Source: Prorocentrum cordatum (Eukaryota > Sar > Dinophyceae > Prorocentrales > Prorocentraceae). Taken from it: DNA of 34,326 nucleotides. The notes under the pieces are model-generated. The model was not told where the DNA came from. It worked only from the letters and a program-made list of their open reading frames with translations, and searched no databases. Location: assembly GCA_963575745.1 (NCBI GenBank), contig CAUYUJ010009429.1, positions 1 through 34,326 on the forward strand. The letters are read 5' to 3'. The position numbers and the translations under genes were made by a program. Of this stretch, positions 22,262 through 33,372 are shown one piece after another; within the stretch, counting starts at the first letter, position 1; each line of letters starts with the position of its first letter.

Positions 22262-23129
22262 GGACGAGGTGGCCCGCGAGGAACGGCGACGACGCGAGAG
22301 CACTGCGCGGCGACGACGTCACAGGATCAGCCCCCACCTGAACGCACAGTTCTATATGCACACGGCGCCGCCGTGGCATGATTTTTTCGCTGGCAGGCGT
22401 GCTCGGCGAACGGAGACAAGCAAGGCTCCCGTGGCAGGGGCGGAGAACTGTGCCGTCGGGGATGGTCCAATGTCTCGTTCTCCCCTGACATCGCTGACTG
22501 CGTCGTCGCTGCCATCGCCATCCTCAGCCTCATCGTCGTCATCGTTGTCATATTCTACCTCCTTCACCCCTGGGAGCAACCGCCGCCCGCTGCCGGGCGC
22601 AATTCGGGGGTTGGAATCGGTGCACCTGCCGTCTTCACGCCATCATCATCAACATCATCAAGATCGTTACCACCACAAGGATCATCACCGTCATCATCGC
22701 TACCGCCATCGCCACATTCACATTCACCACCACCGTCATAATACACAACCCAACCACACAACACCGCGTGACACGTAGCCACCATGGCCACGAGCAACCG
22801 TACACGCATTTACACACACCTGTAAATGTCAATTGCCGCATTTACTATGTACGGCATCCGCCGCCGTCGGTGTGCCACACACCACCATCACCAATGAGAC
22901 GGTGTTACTACACCATCACACGTTTCGCACACCACACCGCCCGAACGTCTTACCGTCCTCTTCCCAACCATCATTTCCCGCGCTTTCGTCCTCCTTCTCC
23001 TCCTCACCTTTCTCCTCCTCCTCCTCCTCCTCGAAACTCCATCGCCTCGTCTCAACCGCCCTTGCAGGCAACTTCGAAAGGGCCCGCCGTGGGAATGGGC
23101 CCGCTCGTGGCGATGAGGACTCCATGTAA
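22262..23129 (+). CDS. Gene 6: last two exons of an unknown Arg-rich protein
   Basis: Exon 22262-22464 joins 23068-23129 in matching phase (GATG|gtccaa and ccttgcag|GCAAC). The first reads DEVAREERRRRESTARRRRH, then NAQFYMHTAPPWHDFFAG and AENCAVGDG; the second NFERARRGNGPARGDEDSM and TAA. The intron carries CATCATCA/CCACCAC repeats and ends in a long CTCCTCC pyrimidine tract. The 5' part of the gene was not found: upstream sequence is purine-rich and no start is convincing, so this is partial. No family recognised. The Arg-rich stretch could be a nuclear signal, but that is a guess. Confidence 0.45.
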
Positions 23130-23146
23130 ACGCGGGCCCCATGCAT

Positions 23147-23392
23147 GGTAGCGGGGCACGTCGCTGACCTGGTAGCGGAGCGGGTTGCAGACTTGGTAGC
23201 GGGGCGAATCGCAGACTTGGTAGCGGAAGGGGTCGCAGATGCGGCATGTAGCAGAACGGGTCGCATTCTTGGTAGCGGAGCGGGCCGCAATTTTGGTAGC
23301 GGAGCGCGCCGCAGACTTGGTAGCGGAGCGCGTCGCAGACGCGGTAGCGGAGTATGCCGCAGACATGGTAGCGGGGCGCCGCGGAGGCGTTG
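23147..23392. repeat. 24-bp tandem minisatellite GGTAGCGGAGCGGGTCGCAG
   Basis: About ten units of GGTAGCGGAGCG(G/C)GTCGCAGACTT follow one another, most exactly 24 bases long and varying at a few sites; the fourth and fifth are slightly off length. Because 24 is a multiple of three, open frames persist on both strands (8-residue repeats such as RYQVCDPL or APLPSLRR). It starts 18 bases after the gene 6 stop. Whether any of it is translated is not known. Confidence 0.85.
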
Positions 23393-23516
23393 GCTAATTC
23401 GGCGGGGCGCGTAGGTCGGGCGCGGTAGTCGGGCGCGTAGGCGGGCGTGTTTTTTTTTTTTTTTTTGCCGTCGAGGCCCCGCGCGTCTGCGGGCGCGCGG
23501 GGCCCGCGAGGCGGGC

Positions 23517-23592
23517 ATCGCGCGCGCTGCATTTCCAAACTCTACCGATACCGATGTGCACGCCGAAATTTTTGCATCGTGGAGCATCTGGG
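23517..23592 (+). repeat. 76-bp dispersed repeat, copy 1
   Basis: CGCGCGCTGCATTTCCAAAC, TCTACCGATACCGATGTG and TTTTTGCATCGTGGAGCATC occur in this order here and, with about ten changes, at 24197-24273. An inverted partial copy lies at 47-75. A GC-rich hairpin (GCCCCGCGCG..CGCGCGGGGC) precedes this copy, next to a T16 run at 23450-23466. Confidence 0.8.
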
Positions 23593-23609
23593 CGACGTGC
23601 GGGCGTCGC

Positions 23610-24000
23610 GTGGTCAGAGTTGGGTTGGCGGGCGTCGTTTGGTCGCGGGTTGGGTTGGTGGGCGTCGATGGTCGCGTTGGGTTGGCGGGCGTCGTTTGGG
23701 TTAGGTTGCGCGTTGGTGCTTTAGGTTGGGGGTCGACGTTTGGGTTCAATTGGGTTGGTGGGCGTCGGTTGGGTTGGATTAGTGGGTCGGTGGGCTGCGA
23801 TTTGGGCGGGCTCGTGGGTTATTGGTTGGTGGGGGTCGTTTGGGTTGGGTTGGTGGGCTGCGTTCGCGGGTTTCGTGTGGGCGTGGTTGGGTTGGCGGGC
23901 GTCGATGGTCGCGTTTGTCTGGCGGGCATCGCTTGGTCGCGTGGCACATGTCGCCTCGCTGCTCGAATGCGTGGTCGCGTGAGCGTCGGTGCGCGATTGG
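23610..24000 (+). repeat. Minisatellite GGGTTGGCGGGCGTCG
   Basis: Repeated words GGGTTGG(C/T)GGGCGTCG and GTTTGGGTTGGG, at spacings of about 20-55 bases, fill the interval between the two 76-bp repeats. Frames through it are Gly-Trp-Val-rich artefacts. Confidence 0.75.
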
Positions 24001-24049
24001 TTGGCGTTTGATTTCCGTGCGCGCGACATTCGCGTTGCGAGGCGCGCAG

Positions 24050-24185
24050 GGCGGCGAGCGCGATGGAAATTGAAATTTCGAGCGCGCGCGCGATGCAAAC
24101 GCGATTTCCGCGATGGAAATTGAATTTCCATCGCGCTCGAAATCTCGCGCTCGAAATGTTCGCCGCCGCGCTCGAAATTCGAAAA
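24050..24185. repeat. GCGCTCGAAAT short-motif repeat, second region
   Basis: Same motif family as 76-335, with inverted pairs such as TTTCGAGCGCGC and GCGCTCGAAAT and the local hairpin GATGGAAATTGAATTTCCATC. It directly precedes the second 76-bp repeat. Confidence 0.65.
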
Positions 24186-24196
24186 AACGAAAGTGG

Positions 24197-24273
24197 ATCG
24201 CGCGCGCTGCATTTTTAAACTCTACCGAAATCGATGTGCGCGCTCGAAGTTTTTGCATCTTGGAGCATCTGGG
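24197..24273 (+). repeat. 76-bp dispersed repeat, copy 2
   Basis: This is the direct repeat partner of 23517-23592. It ends GGAGCATCTGGGA and passes straight into the GGAGGA array, so the repeat end and the start of the microsatellite coincide. Confidence 0.8.
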
Positions 24274-24747
24274 AGGAGGAGGAGGAGGAGAAGAACGAGG
24301 AGGAAGAGGAGGACGAGGATGAGGAGGAAGAGGAGGAGGAAAAGGGAGGAGGAGGAGGAAGCGGAGGACGTGGAGGAGGAGGGGGAGGACGTGGAGGAGG
24401 AGGACGAGGAGGATGAGAACGAACAACAGCAGCACCAGCAGCGGCAGCACCATCAGCAGCAGGGGCAGGAAGCTAATGAGGGGGAGAAGGAGGAGGAGAA
24501 TGCGGATAAGGAGGAGGAGAAGGATGATGATGATGATGACGATGATGATGATGATGATGATGATGATGGTAATGATGCTGATGATGGTGCTGATGATGAT
24601 GGTGATGATGCTGACGATGATGATGGTGGTGGTGGAAATGATGATGGTGGTGGTTATGGTGATCATGAGGAGGAGGAGGATGATGCCGATAATGTCGTGA
24701 GGAGTGGTGGGTGATTATGATGGTGATGATGATTATGATGGTGATGG

Positions 24748-24785
<38 letters not shown>

Positions 24786-26295
24786 GCGAGGGTGATGCTG
24801 ATGATGATGTTACCGACGATGGTGATGTTGAGGATGCTGATGCTGACGGTGATGGCGATGATGATGCTGTCGCGGTTGCTGATGGTGATGATGGGTATGC
24901 TGATGCTGGTGCTGCTAATGATGTTGCTAATGATGGTGATGAGGCTGCTGGTGATTATGCTGATGATGACAGTGCTGATGCTGCTGATGCTGCTGATGCT
25001 GCTGGTGCTGATGATGCTGTCGATGATGATGGTACTTATGATGATGCGACTGATGCTGCTGCTGATGATGAGGCTGATGATGATGATGCTGATGCTGGTA
25101 CTGATTGGGGGGATGGGGGAAGGAGGGGGAGGAGGAGGAGGAGGGGGAGGAGGTGGAGGAGGAAGAGGATGACGAGGAGAAGGTGCACGAGGAGGAGGAG
25201 GAGGATACTGAGGAGGAACAGGGGGGAGGAGGCGGAGGAGGAGGAGGAGGAGGCGGAGGAGGAGGTGCACGAGGAGGACGAGGAGGAGGCGGAGGAGCAT
25301 GCCGCTGCTGCTGCTGATGATGATGCTGCTGATGATGCTGCTGATGATGCTGGTGATACTGATTATGATAATGATGCTGCTAATGCTGCTGTTGATGCTG
25401 ATCAAGGTGCCGCCGCTGATGATGATGCTGATGGTGATGATGATGCGGTTGATGCTGATGCTGATGCTGCTGATGATACTGATCGTGATGCTGATGCTGA
25501 TGTCGATGCTGATGCTGATGATGCTGGTCATACTGATGATGCTGATGATGCAGCTGATGACGATGCGTATGATGGTACTGATGATGCTTATGATGCTGAT
25601 GCTGATGATGGTGGTGTTGCTGGTGATGATGGTGATGCTGCTGATGATGATGCTGATGCTGCTGCGGATGATGATGATGATGCTGATAGTGATGAAGTTG
25701 AGGAGGATGGTGCTGATGATGCTGATGCTGCTGATGATGACGATGCTGATGCCGACGATGCTGCTGAGTACGATGGTGATTATGCTGATGCTGATGATTA
25801 TGTTGGTGATGCTGATGATGCTGCTGATGATGATGAGGATGCTGATGATGATGTTGCTGATGCTGATGACACTGGTGATGATGCTGAGAATGATGATGGT
25901 GTTGCTGTTGATGGTGTTGATGGTGCTAAGGATGATGATGCTGCTGCTGCTGCTGATGCTGATGATGAGGAGGGGGAGGAGGATGGGGAGGAGGAGGAGG
26001 AGGAGGAGGAGGAGGAGGAGGAGGAGGATGAGGACCAGGAGGAGGAGGAGGAGGGGAAGCGGGGGGGGGAAGAGGAAGAGGCGGAGGAGGAGGAGGAGGA
26101 GGAGGCATGGGATGAGGACGCTGACAAGGACGACGCGGACGACGAGGACGACGAGGATGAGGAGGAGGATGAGGAGGAAGAGGAGGAGGAGGAGGAAGAG
26201 CATATTAAGCAGGATACGGACTGTGAGGACGAGGAGGAGGGTGAGGAGTAGTAGGAGGGGGAGGGGGAGGAAGCTGCGGATGATGATGATGATTC

Positions 26296-26342
<47 letters not shown>

Positions 26343-26873
26343 CTGATGATGCTGATGATGATGATGATGATGATGAGGAGAGGAGGAGGAGGAGGAGGAG
26401 GAGGAGGAAGGAACAGGAAGAGGATGGTGATGATGGGCAGGAGGAGGAGGAGGAGGAAGAGGAGGAGAAGGAGGAGGCGGACGAGGAGGAACAGGAGTAC
26501 GAGGAGGAGGAGGAGGAGCATGAGGAGGATGATGAGGCGGAGGAGGAGGATGAGGACAAGGAGGAGGAGGAGAACGAACAGCAGAGGGAGCATGCTGCGG
26601 AATGTGAGGAGGAGGAAGCGGACGAGGAGACGGAGGAGGAGGATGAGGTGGAAGAGGAGGAGGAGGAGGAGGAGGATGATACGGAGGAGGAGGAACAGGA
26701 AGAGGAGGAGGCGGAGGAGGCGGAGGAGGAGGAGGAGGCGGAGGAGGCGGAGGAGGAGGAGAAATGTCAGGATGTGGGGGGGAAGAGATGGAGGAGGAGG
26801 AGGAGGAGGAGGAGGAGGAGCAGGAGACCGAGCAGGAGGAGGGGGACTGCTGCTGCTGATGATGGTGATGATC

Positions 26874-26912
<39 letters not shown>

Positions 26913-27034
26913 CTGATGCTGATGATGATGATGATGCTGACGATGATGCTGGTGATGATGCTGCTGATTATGATGGTGATGAATTGTGATGCTGATGATG
27001 CTGTCGATGATGCTGATGTTGGTGGTGGTGTTTC

Positions 27035-27078
<44 letters not shown>

Positions 27079-27196
27079 GTGATGATGAATGATGGTTGTG
27101 CTGATGTTTGTGATGCTGGTGATGCGGATGCGGTCGGTGATGATGCTGATGCTGCTGAAGACAGTGCTGATGATGGTGAGGATGCTGCTGATGATA

Positions 27197-27258
<62 letters not shown>

Positions 27259-27603
27259 AATGCTGCTGTTGAGGTTGATGATGCTTTTGATGTTGTTGAT
27301 GATGATGGTGACGATGATTGGTGACGATTATGATGATGTTGATAACGATGATGACGATGCTGATGTTGACGATGATGAGGCTGATAGTGATGATGATGCT
27401 CATGATGATGATCATGATCATGATGATGATGATAATGATGATGATGATGATGAGGATGATGATGATTATGCTGCTGCTGATGATGATGATGATGATGCTG
27501 ATGATGATGATGATGCTGCTGATGATGATGCTGATGATGATGATGCTGATGATGATGATGATGATGCTGATGAGGCTGATGATGCTGATGCTGCTGACGA
27601 TGC

Positions 27604-27668
<65 letters not shown>

Positions 27669-27750
27669 CCCACGACGACGATTATGCTGATGATGATGAT
27701 GATGAGGAGGAGGAGGAGGAGGAGGAGGAGGAGGTTGGTAGAGGAGGCGG
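24274..27750. repeat. 3.5-kb GAT/GAG/GCT trinucleotide block
   Basis: Alternating domains: GGA-rich (24274-24530), GATGATG with GCT (24520-25110), GGA (25110-25300), GATGCTGAT (25300-25960), GGA (25960-26270), GAT (26270-26370), GGA (26370-26850), GAT/GCT (26850-27700), GGA (27700-27750). Frames of several hundred codons are open on both strands and read as poly-Asp/Ala, Met/Leu, Glu, Ile/Ser or His depending on frame. All three forward frames stay open, which is what a stop-free triplet repeat gives by chance, so no gene is called. Confidence 0.9.
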
Positions 27751-28335
27751 AGGAGGTGGAGGAAGACGAGCAGGAAAGGGGATTTGCCAGTGCAGAAATT
27801 GCTACCTCGACCATGTGGAAGCCCCCTGTAAAACCTCAAAGGAGGCCCTCCCCCCAGCGGTTCACTTGCGGTGGGATGTCGTCCATTACGCATGCGTTTG
27901 ACGATGCCACTGCCTGCAACTCCCACGCGCCGCTCAGTCGCCGCACCTGGCCTTGCCCGCAGCTGACCGTTTACGTAAGCACACACACGATACTTATTTG
28001 CAGTGCAGAGAATACATGCCTGGCATTCCCGCACCTTCGCTTCCCGACGTAGGACAAAGGAGCCATCGGCACCTGGCGCCCTGGCCCTCTCGCGCCAGCT
28101 GATCGCACAGCTCTTGCCTCTGCGCCGTTCCACGCACGAGTGTCTCCCCAGCTGCGTCCTCGCTGTTGACGACTCGCTGTTTTGTCTTCGCCACTTGCAC
28201 GCACGCACGCCCTTGCGTGCAACTGCGCTGCACCGACGCCGCGGCCCGTCCAGCACATGCTGCTGCCCTGAACGATACCGACCGGTTTGGTGTCCAGCCG
28301 CGGCCCGCGGCGCTGCCTGCAGCGCGCGGCCCACC
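27751..28335. other. Junction sequence before the helicase pseudogene
   Basis: Normal-complexity GC-rich sequence. Forward frames are open but none shows a recognised motif or stays consistent. It may include decayed 5' coding sequence of gene 7 or its leader. Confidence 0.3.
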
Positions 28336-31300
28336 CCAAAGGCGCGCTGCCCCTTTTCAACAAGTCTCGCGACTTAGTCGCACGCTACCTAGAAACCCAC
28401 CGCGACACCATGGCCCCGGAGGCCAGATGGTCCGCGTGTCAGCCACCCCTCCTGTCAGGCCCAGCCACCGTCTCTGGTCAGAAGCCTCGCTTCCAGTGCA
28501 GGAAATGCCCGTACATGCGATGGGCTTAGTGTCAAAACCACTGGGAATGGTACTGTGAAGTCTGCCAGAAGTTCGTGAACGAGAAGAGCTACTTCGTGGC
28601 CCACACCCACAGGCAGCGAACCGTGGAGCAGACTGGCCACGGCATGTCCGACCCGCAACACGGGGTCCAAGGCGGGGACCTATGGTCGAGCGGCCGCCCG
28701 TTAATAACGGGCTGCCGCTCTACCGATGCTGCCCCGCGAACGCAGTACCCAGAGTCAGCTTAGCATCGTAAGCGGCGAGATAGAAGACGAATGGGACTAC
28801 GTCGATGGGGATTGGGACGCGGTCCCGCTCTGCTACCCCCCCGCAACGCCGACGTGAGCTGGCAGACTCTTCAAGGCACAGGGAGGGATATTGGCGCCGT
28901 GTGGGATTCCTTGTTCGGGGTGGGCACCATGGATACCTCTCAATAGACACCCCACCGTGAGATGACCCTGGCCGCGCTATCACGCGTGGCGGGCCCAGCG
29001 CGCAGCCAGAACGACCCCGTTGCAGCAGACACGCCCAACCCCTCGCGCATGCAAGGCGGCAGGGAGGCGATGGCACCCCTGCCTCGTCCACAGCGCGCTT
29101 TCTGCGACGCTCCCAAGATGCCCGGGGGGGCCCATGGACGCCCGCCGAAGTCATGGGTCCCCTGGCGGACTGGTCTGCAGACGACCAAGAGGCGTCCAAG
29201 AAATGCAAAAGCCGTCCACGACCAGTGAATGCAGCAAGAGCCGCACAAGAAATGCACGCGCATATCTGGCACGGCCCCCCAGCGAGACTCCCCCAATGAC
29301 CCGCCGGGCTCATTCCTGGCGCGGTCATCCCCCCAGAAAGATGGCAATGAGAGGTTCAAGGCCAAGGTGAGAGGCCATGCCAGATTTTCGAGATCGAGCA
29401 GCACGCGCGGCTTGAGCCTGAGGACGACGGGGCAACCAAGACCAGGGCGGAGCTTCGTAAGCGGCGCGCCTGCGCGGTAGACGCCCCCATCCAGAAGCAC
29501 AATCCAGACCGCCCACGCAAGCTCGTGCAAGACTGGAAGCTCCAGCACCTAGTCAGCGAACACAAGGACGGATAATGGGAGTACCACATCTTCACTTGGG
29601 ACGGCCACTCCCACTTGGAATGGGCCAAGGAGGACCTGCGCGACCTGGCCTCCCTCGTCTCGCGTGGGGCGCCCGTCGCCGCGCGATTCTTGGATGTCGA
29701 GCTCGCGTGGCCGCCCTCCCCGGGCGCCCCGGCAAGGGGCCAGCGCGGCAAGCGTTTCCCCGGCAACTGCCTCATCGCCGCGTTCGAGGCCAGAGAGGGA
29801 CAGAAGCTGCACCGCCAACAGACATGCCCAAGCGACCGGGCGACCCATGGGACCGCATCGACCGCGCCCCGCCGCAGATGCACGGCTTCAGGGCCTGGGC
29901 CGCCGTGCTGGACATTTTAATTTTTCGCCAGGCTAACGTGACCGCGGACATGTCCGAGCGACCAGGCGACCCATGGTGCCGCATCGACCGCGCCCCGCCG
30001 CAGATGCGAGGCTTCAGGGTCTGGGCCGTACAGGTTCATGCTGGGCGCCGCCCCCGACACCTTATGGGGGGTCGCCCTCTCGACCGCCCCGCGCGCTCTG
30101 GCCTTTCGCAATGCCGACGTGGCGAGCGAGGGGACAGCGAACATGACCACCGGCGTGGCAGAGGCTGGAAGAATATCGCGAGCTCGAGCGGCCGCTGCGC
30201 TGCAGGCTCCTATCCCGGACCCCGGCGCCCCCCTGGAAGGGCCGCAAGCCGCAGCGCGGCCCCCGCGGGCGACAACGTCGAACGGCGCCCAGGGAACGCC
30301 TTCCGGAGAGCCCTCCCCTCCCCAGCGCTCGCTGACGCCTGGGCGACAGCCTCCAGGCATGACCTAGACGACGCGCAGATCAGGGACCTTCAGCAGTCCC
30401 TCAGTGCCCTGGCGCTGCCTGTCCAGGGGCCCCCAGGCACTGGGGAGACCAAGACCATTGCGGCAGCCCTGGGCCTTTGGCTGCCGTGCACTCCCACGGA
30501 ATGGTGCCCAGGACCGCGGGAGATTGATCCCTGAAGCAGGCTTCCCACTGCAGGCCGCGTGGCCGGCGCACCCAGACAAGGCAACGAACCAGGGGGCCCG
30601 CGATCTCGCCCCATTGGCTCGCCTCATAAAAGACAGCGGGTACGACCCTACCACCGAGGGCGGTGAGGAAGCCAAGGCAAAGAGGAGGTGCATTCAGCGA
30701 GCTAAAATCTTCTTGGCCACTCATGAGCTAGCCGCGGACCTGGGCGACCGCGACGGGGCATCCTGGACGAAGCAGGACAGTCACTGGAAGCCCTTGCCAC
30801 CATCTCGCTGATGCAGTTGGTCCACAGCGGAGGCCGCGCGATAATCTGCGGTAGCGAGAACTAGCTCCACCCCGTCGTCATGTCCGACCGAGCTGCAGCG
30901 ATGGGCATGTCCCTATCAGTGCTCAAGCGATTCCACGACTCCCTTGGGGCCAGCCCAGAGGGCAACGTGCTCCTTGACCGATGTTACCGCATACGCCCTA
31001 TCATCCTGCAGCGGCCATCCCACTGCTTCTGCGAGGGCGCGCTCGTCTCCAGAAGCCCATGGTGTAGGGGCTCCCGTGGCGAGAAGCCAGACCGCCAGGG
31101 CGCGACGACCTGGGGGCCCGCGGCGGCGGGGGGCCCAAAGGCGAGCTCCCTATCGGGATCGGGGGATTTCGGAACCCGAGCCACCGCGCTCCCGCAGGCG
31201 ATCGGGCCCACGCGCTCTTGGTGCACCAGAGGTCAGCCGAGCTCACGTCCGACCTAGCAGACGGGCGTCGCCGACCTGGGGGAAGCCGCAACGGCGCGCG

Positions 31301-31930
31301 AAATCGCCCAAGCCGCCGAGGACCACCTCCCGGACCACAACGAGCGCGTCCTGGTCCTCTGCGGATGCAAGGCCCAGCCAGTTTTCATCAATAAAGCCTT
31401 GCCCAGCGACGCACCAACCCTCGTGCAGTCTTACCAGCTGGATAAGAGCAGGTCGAAAGAGAAGGGCGGAGCCGGTGGGAAGGACGCACCACCCGCATCG
31501 CACGGCACCGGGAGAGGTAAAGGGGCGCCAGTGGGCCCGTTTTCCACTGGTCACCGAGCGTGCTCAATGGGCTCCAGCTCAAGGTCCAAGGCCTGGAAGA
31601 AAGGTGCCCCCAGCTGTTCAGCAAGGGGCCCGTCAGCATCGCCGCGGTTGACAGCGGCCGAGGTGACGAGGCCAACCCAGTTATCCTTTGCACCGCCAGA
31701 GCCAGCGGGCACGGGCCAGTGGGGCTTCATGGGCGACCCACGCAGAATCAACGTCGCCTTCGCCTGCGAGCATGAGGGAATGTGGTGCTCATTAACGGGC
31801 TCATGCACAGCGCCGCCGCAGAGTCCCAGATGAACCCGCTGGCGGGCTGGGTTGCGAGGGCCGACCTATGGGCCCAGTTCCGCGACGGCCCCGGCAACAG
31901 ACAGAAACTCCAAGAGACCCCCGGCTTAAG
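28336..31930 (+). pseudogene. Gene 7: intronless zinc-binding plus UPF1-like SF1 helicase pseudogene
   Basis: Coding blocks follow one another without introns but hop between frames. N-terminal: FQCRKCPYMRWA, stop, CQNHWEWYCEVCQKF, then AHTHRQR, a Cys2-Cys2-His-like finger (28488-28623). Middle: SGEIEDEWDYVDGDWD, WEYHIFTWDGHSHLEW. Helicase motifs as in UPF1/SMUBP2-type SF1 enzymes: Walker A ALPVQGPPGTGETKT (30416-30460), the catalytic Lys replaced by Glu; motif II ILDEAGQ (about 30760); motif III CGSEN-stop-LHPVV (Gln position is TAG, 30862); motif IV LLDRCYRIRPIIL; motif V VSIAAVDSGRGDEA; motif VI GDPRRINVAFACEHEG with the usual TRAR lost. In-frame stops at 28527, 28944, 29573, 30862 and 31255, and about eight frame changes. 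Lack of introns suggests a retroposed copy. It is non-functional as it stands. Confidence 0.82.
29837..30028 (+). repeat. Internal direct duplication in the helicase pseudogene
   Basis: A segment of about 69 bases (GACCGGGCGACCCATGG ... GCTTCAGGGCCTGGGCCG) occurs at 29837-29905 and again at 29960-30028, period 123 bases (41 codons), with few changes. Both read PGDPW(D/C)RIDRAPPQM in the same frame, so the duplication may predate the gene's decay. Confidence 0.8.
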
Positions 31931-32290
31931 TCTCGTGGCTGCCTCGTGGCCGCCTCGTGGCCGCCTCGTGCGCTGAGTGGGTCCGGCGAGGTTTTCGCCG
32001 CATTGCCGCCTGTGGCCGCCTCGTGGCCGCCTCGTGCGCCAGGTGGATCCGGCGAGGTGTCGCCACGTGGCCGCCCGTTGCCTCCTCGTGGCCGCCCCGT
32101 GCGCTAAATGGGTCTGGTGAGGTTTCGCCACGTGGCCGCCTCGTGGCCGCCTCGTGGCCGCCTCGTGCGCTGTGTTTCGCCACGTTGTCACCCGTGGCCG
32201 CTTCGTGGCCGCCCCGTGCGCTGGGTGGGGTCGCTGAGTTTTTTCACGTTGCCGCCCGTGGCCGCCTCGTGGGCGCACCGTGCGTACGGT
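31930..32290 (+). repeat. Minisatellite GTGGCCGCCTC
   Basis: Copies of GTGGCCGCCTC in pairs or triplets are separated by GTGCGCTGNGTGGGTCCGG and CGAGGTTTCGCC(A/G)CG, giving a higher-order unit of about 60-70 bases repeated five or six times. It begins right after the last helicase-like residues. Frames through it are Ala/Ser/Trp/Pro artefacts. Confidence 0.85.
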
Positions 32291-32324
32291 AGGTTTGCGT
32301 CGTGTCGACCGGCGGCGACCCCAG

Positions 32325-32425
32325 CGCGGGCGTTCAAGGTTGAACGCCGGCGGCGGCCCAGAATCGGTCGATGTTGAACGATTGGACGTCGCGGAAATGG
32401 CCGATCGTTCAAGGTTGAACGATCC
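32325..32425. repeat. Two GTTCAAGGTTGAAC palindromes
   Basis: GTTCAAGGTTGAAC (six-base arms around GG) occurs at about 32331 and 32407, each flanked by CG, and a half copy GATGTTGAACGATT lies between (32370). It lies just downstream of the GTGGCCGCCTC array. Confidence 0.6.
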
Positions 32426-32479
32426 CTGCGGTGTCAAAAACCAACGCTGGGGTCGGCACGACACGAACCCGCCGTACAC

Positions 32480-32910
32480 GATTCAACCCACACCACATAG
32501 ATTGCATTGCATAGCTTACGCCTCGTAGCTCATACCGCATAGAGGGCACCACAGCTTACCCTGGGCAGCTCACAGATCAGAGCTCACACCACATCGATTG
32601 CACCACAGAACTCGCACCACCCAGCTCACACCACATAGACTGCACTGCATACATTACATCACTTATATTGCACTACACAGCTTGCACCGCATAGCTCACA
32701 CTATATGTATTGCACTACACGCTACACATCTTGCACCACAGAGTTTACATCACAGACCTCACATCACATATATTGCTCCACATAGCGTATACCTCACAGT
32801 TCACACCACAGAGATGGCACCACGTATATTGCGACACATAACATATCCTTCACATTTCACCACGTGGATCACATCTCATAGATCACGCTACATAGCTTAC
32901 ACATCCGCAG
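32480..32910 (+). repeat. Degenerate repeat CACCACATAGATTGCA
   Basis: Words such as CACACCACATAGATTGCA, TACATAGCTTACAC and CAGCTCACACC recur every 25-35 bases with many changes. Composition is A/C/T-rich, unlike the surrounding GC-rich DNA. No gene was seen here or in 32925-33165. Confidence 0.65.
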
Positions 32911-33167
32911 TGCAACATCTCATTGTTCAGGGTCGACGCTGGCAGACATAGGTTTTGGGTCTGTGGGGTGCAGCGTGTAGATATTTGGTGTGCCAGGCGC
33001 CATGAAAACGACATCACTGGTGCCGAATGTGATGACCCATCACGAGCTGCGAGCGGTTTCATACAAAGCCAGAGTGCAGGCAGGAGGAGCTGGGTCAGCC
33101 GAGCGCATGCGCAGTGTGGCGTAGTTCGTCGCGCAGCCCATACCGATTCGTGCAGGGCCTCACATCA

Positions 33168-33286
33168 CTCTCATGGAATCCGTCTTGGCCTCGCTCTGGT
33201 GCGGAAGCGCTGCATACACCATCAGCAGCCTGGCAGCACAGTGGCACGGGCGGGTTACGATCATCTTGGGTCATTGTGCGGGTTGG
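33168..33286 (+). CDS. Possible single exon, unknown protein
   Basis: After an AG at 33166-33167, a frame reads GLTSLSWNPS or, shifted, MESVLASLWCGSAAY and SSLAAQWHGRVTII, ending before GTTGGTT. The second frame (ATG at 33173) is the more protein-like. A pyrimidine-rich intron-like tract (CTCCTCCTTCTC) follows. No family recognised and no partner exon was proven. Confidence 0.25.
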
Positions 33287-33372
33287 TTCACAAACTTTCC
33301 TTCCTCTCCTCCTCCTTCTCATCGTTCTCTTCTTGACCCTACTCTCGGCCGTGAACCCAGGGTAAAAATCAG

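Noticed and set aside
24473-27814. Open frames of 250 to over 1100 codons on both strands in the triplet block
   Set aside because: A repeat of GAT, GCT and GGA has no stop codon in most frames, so such frames are expected. The predicted products are homopolymeric and all frames stay open together.
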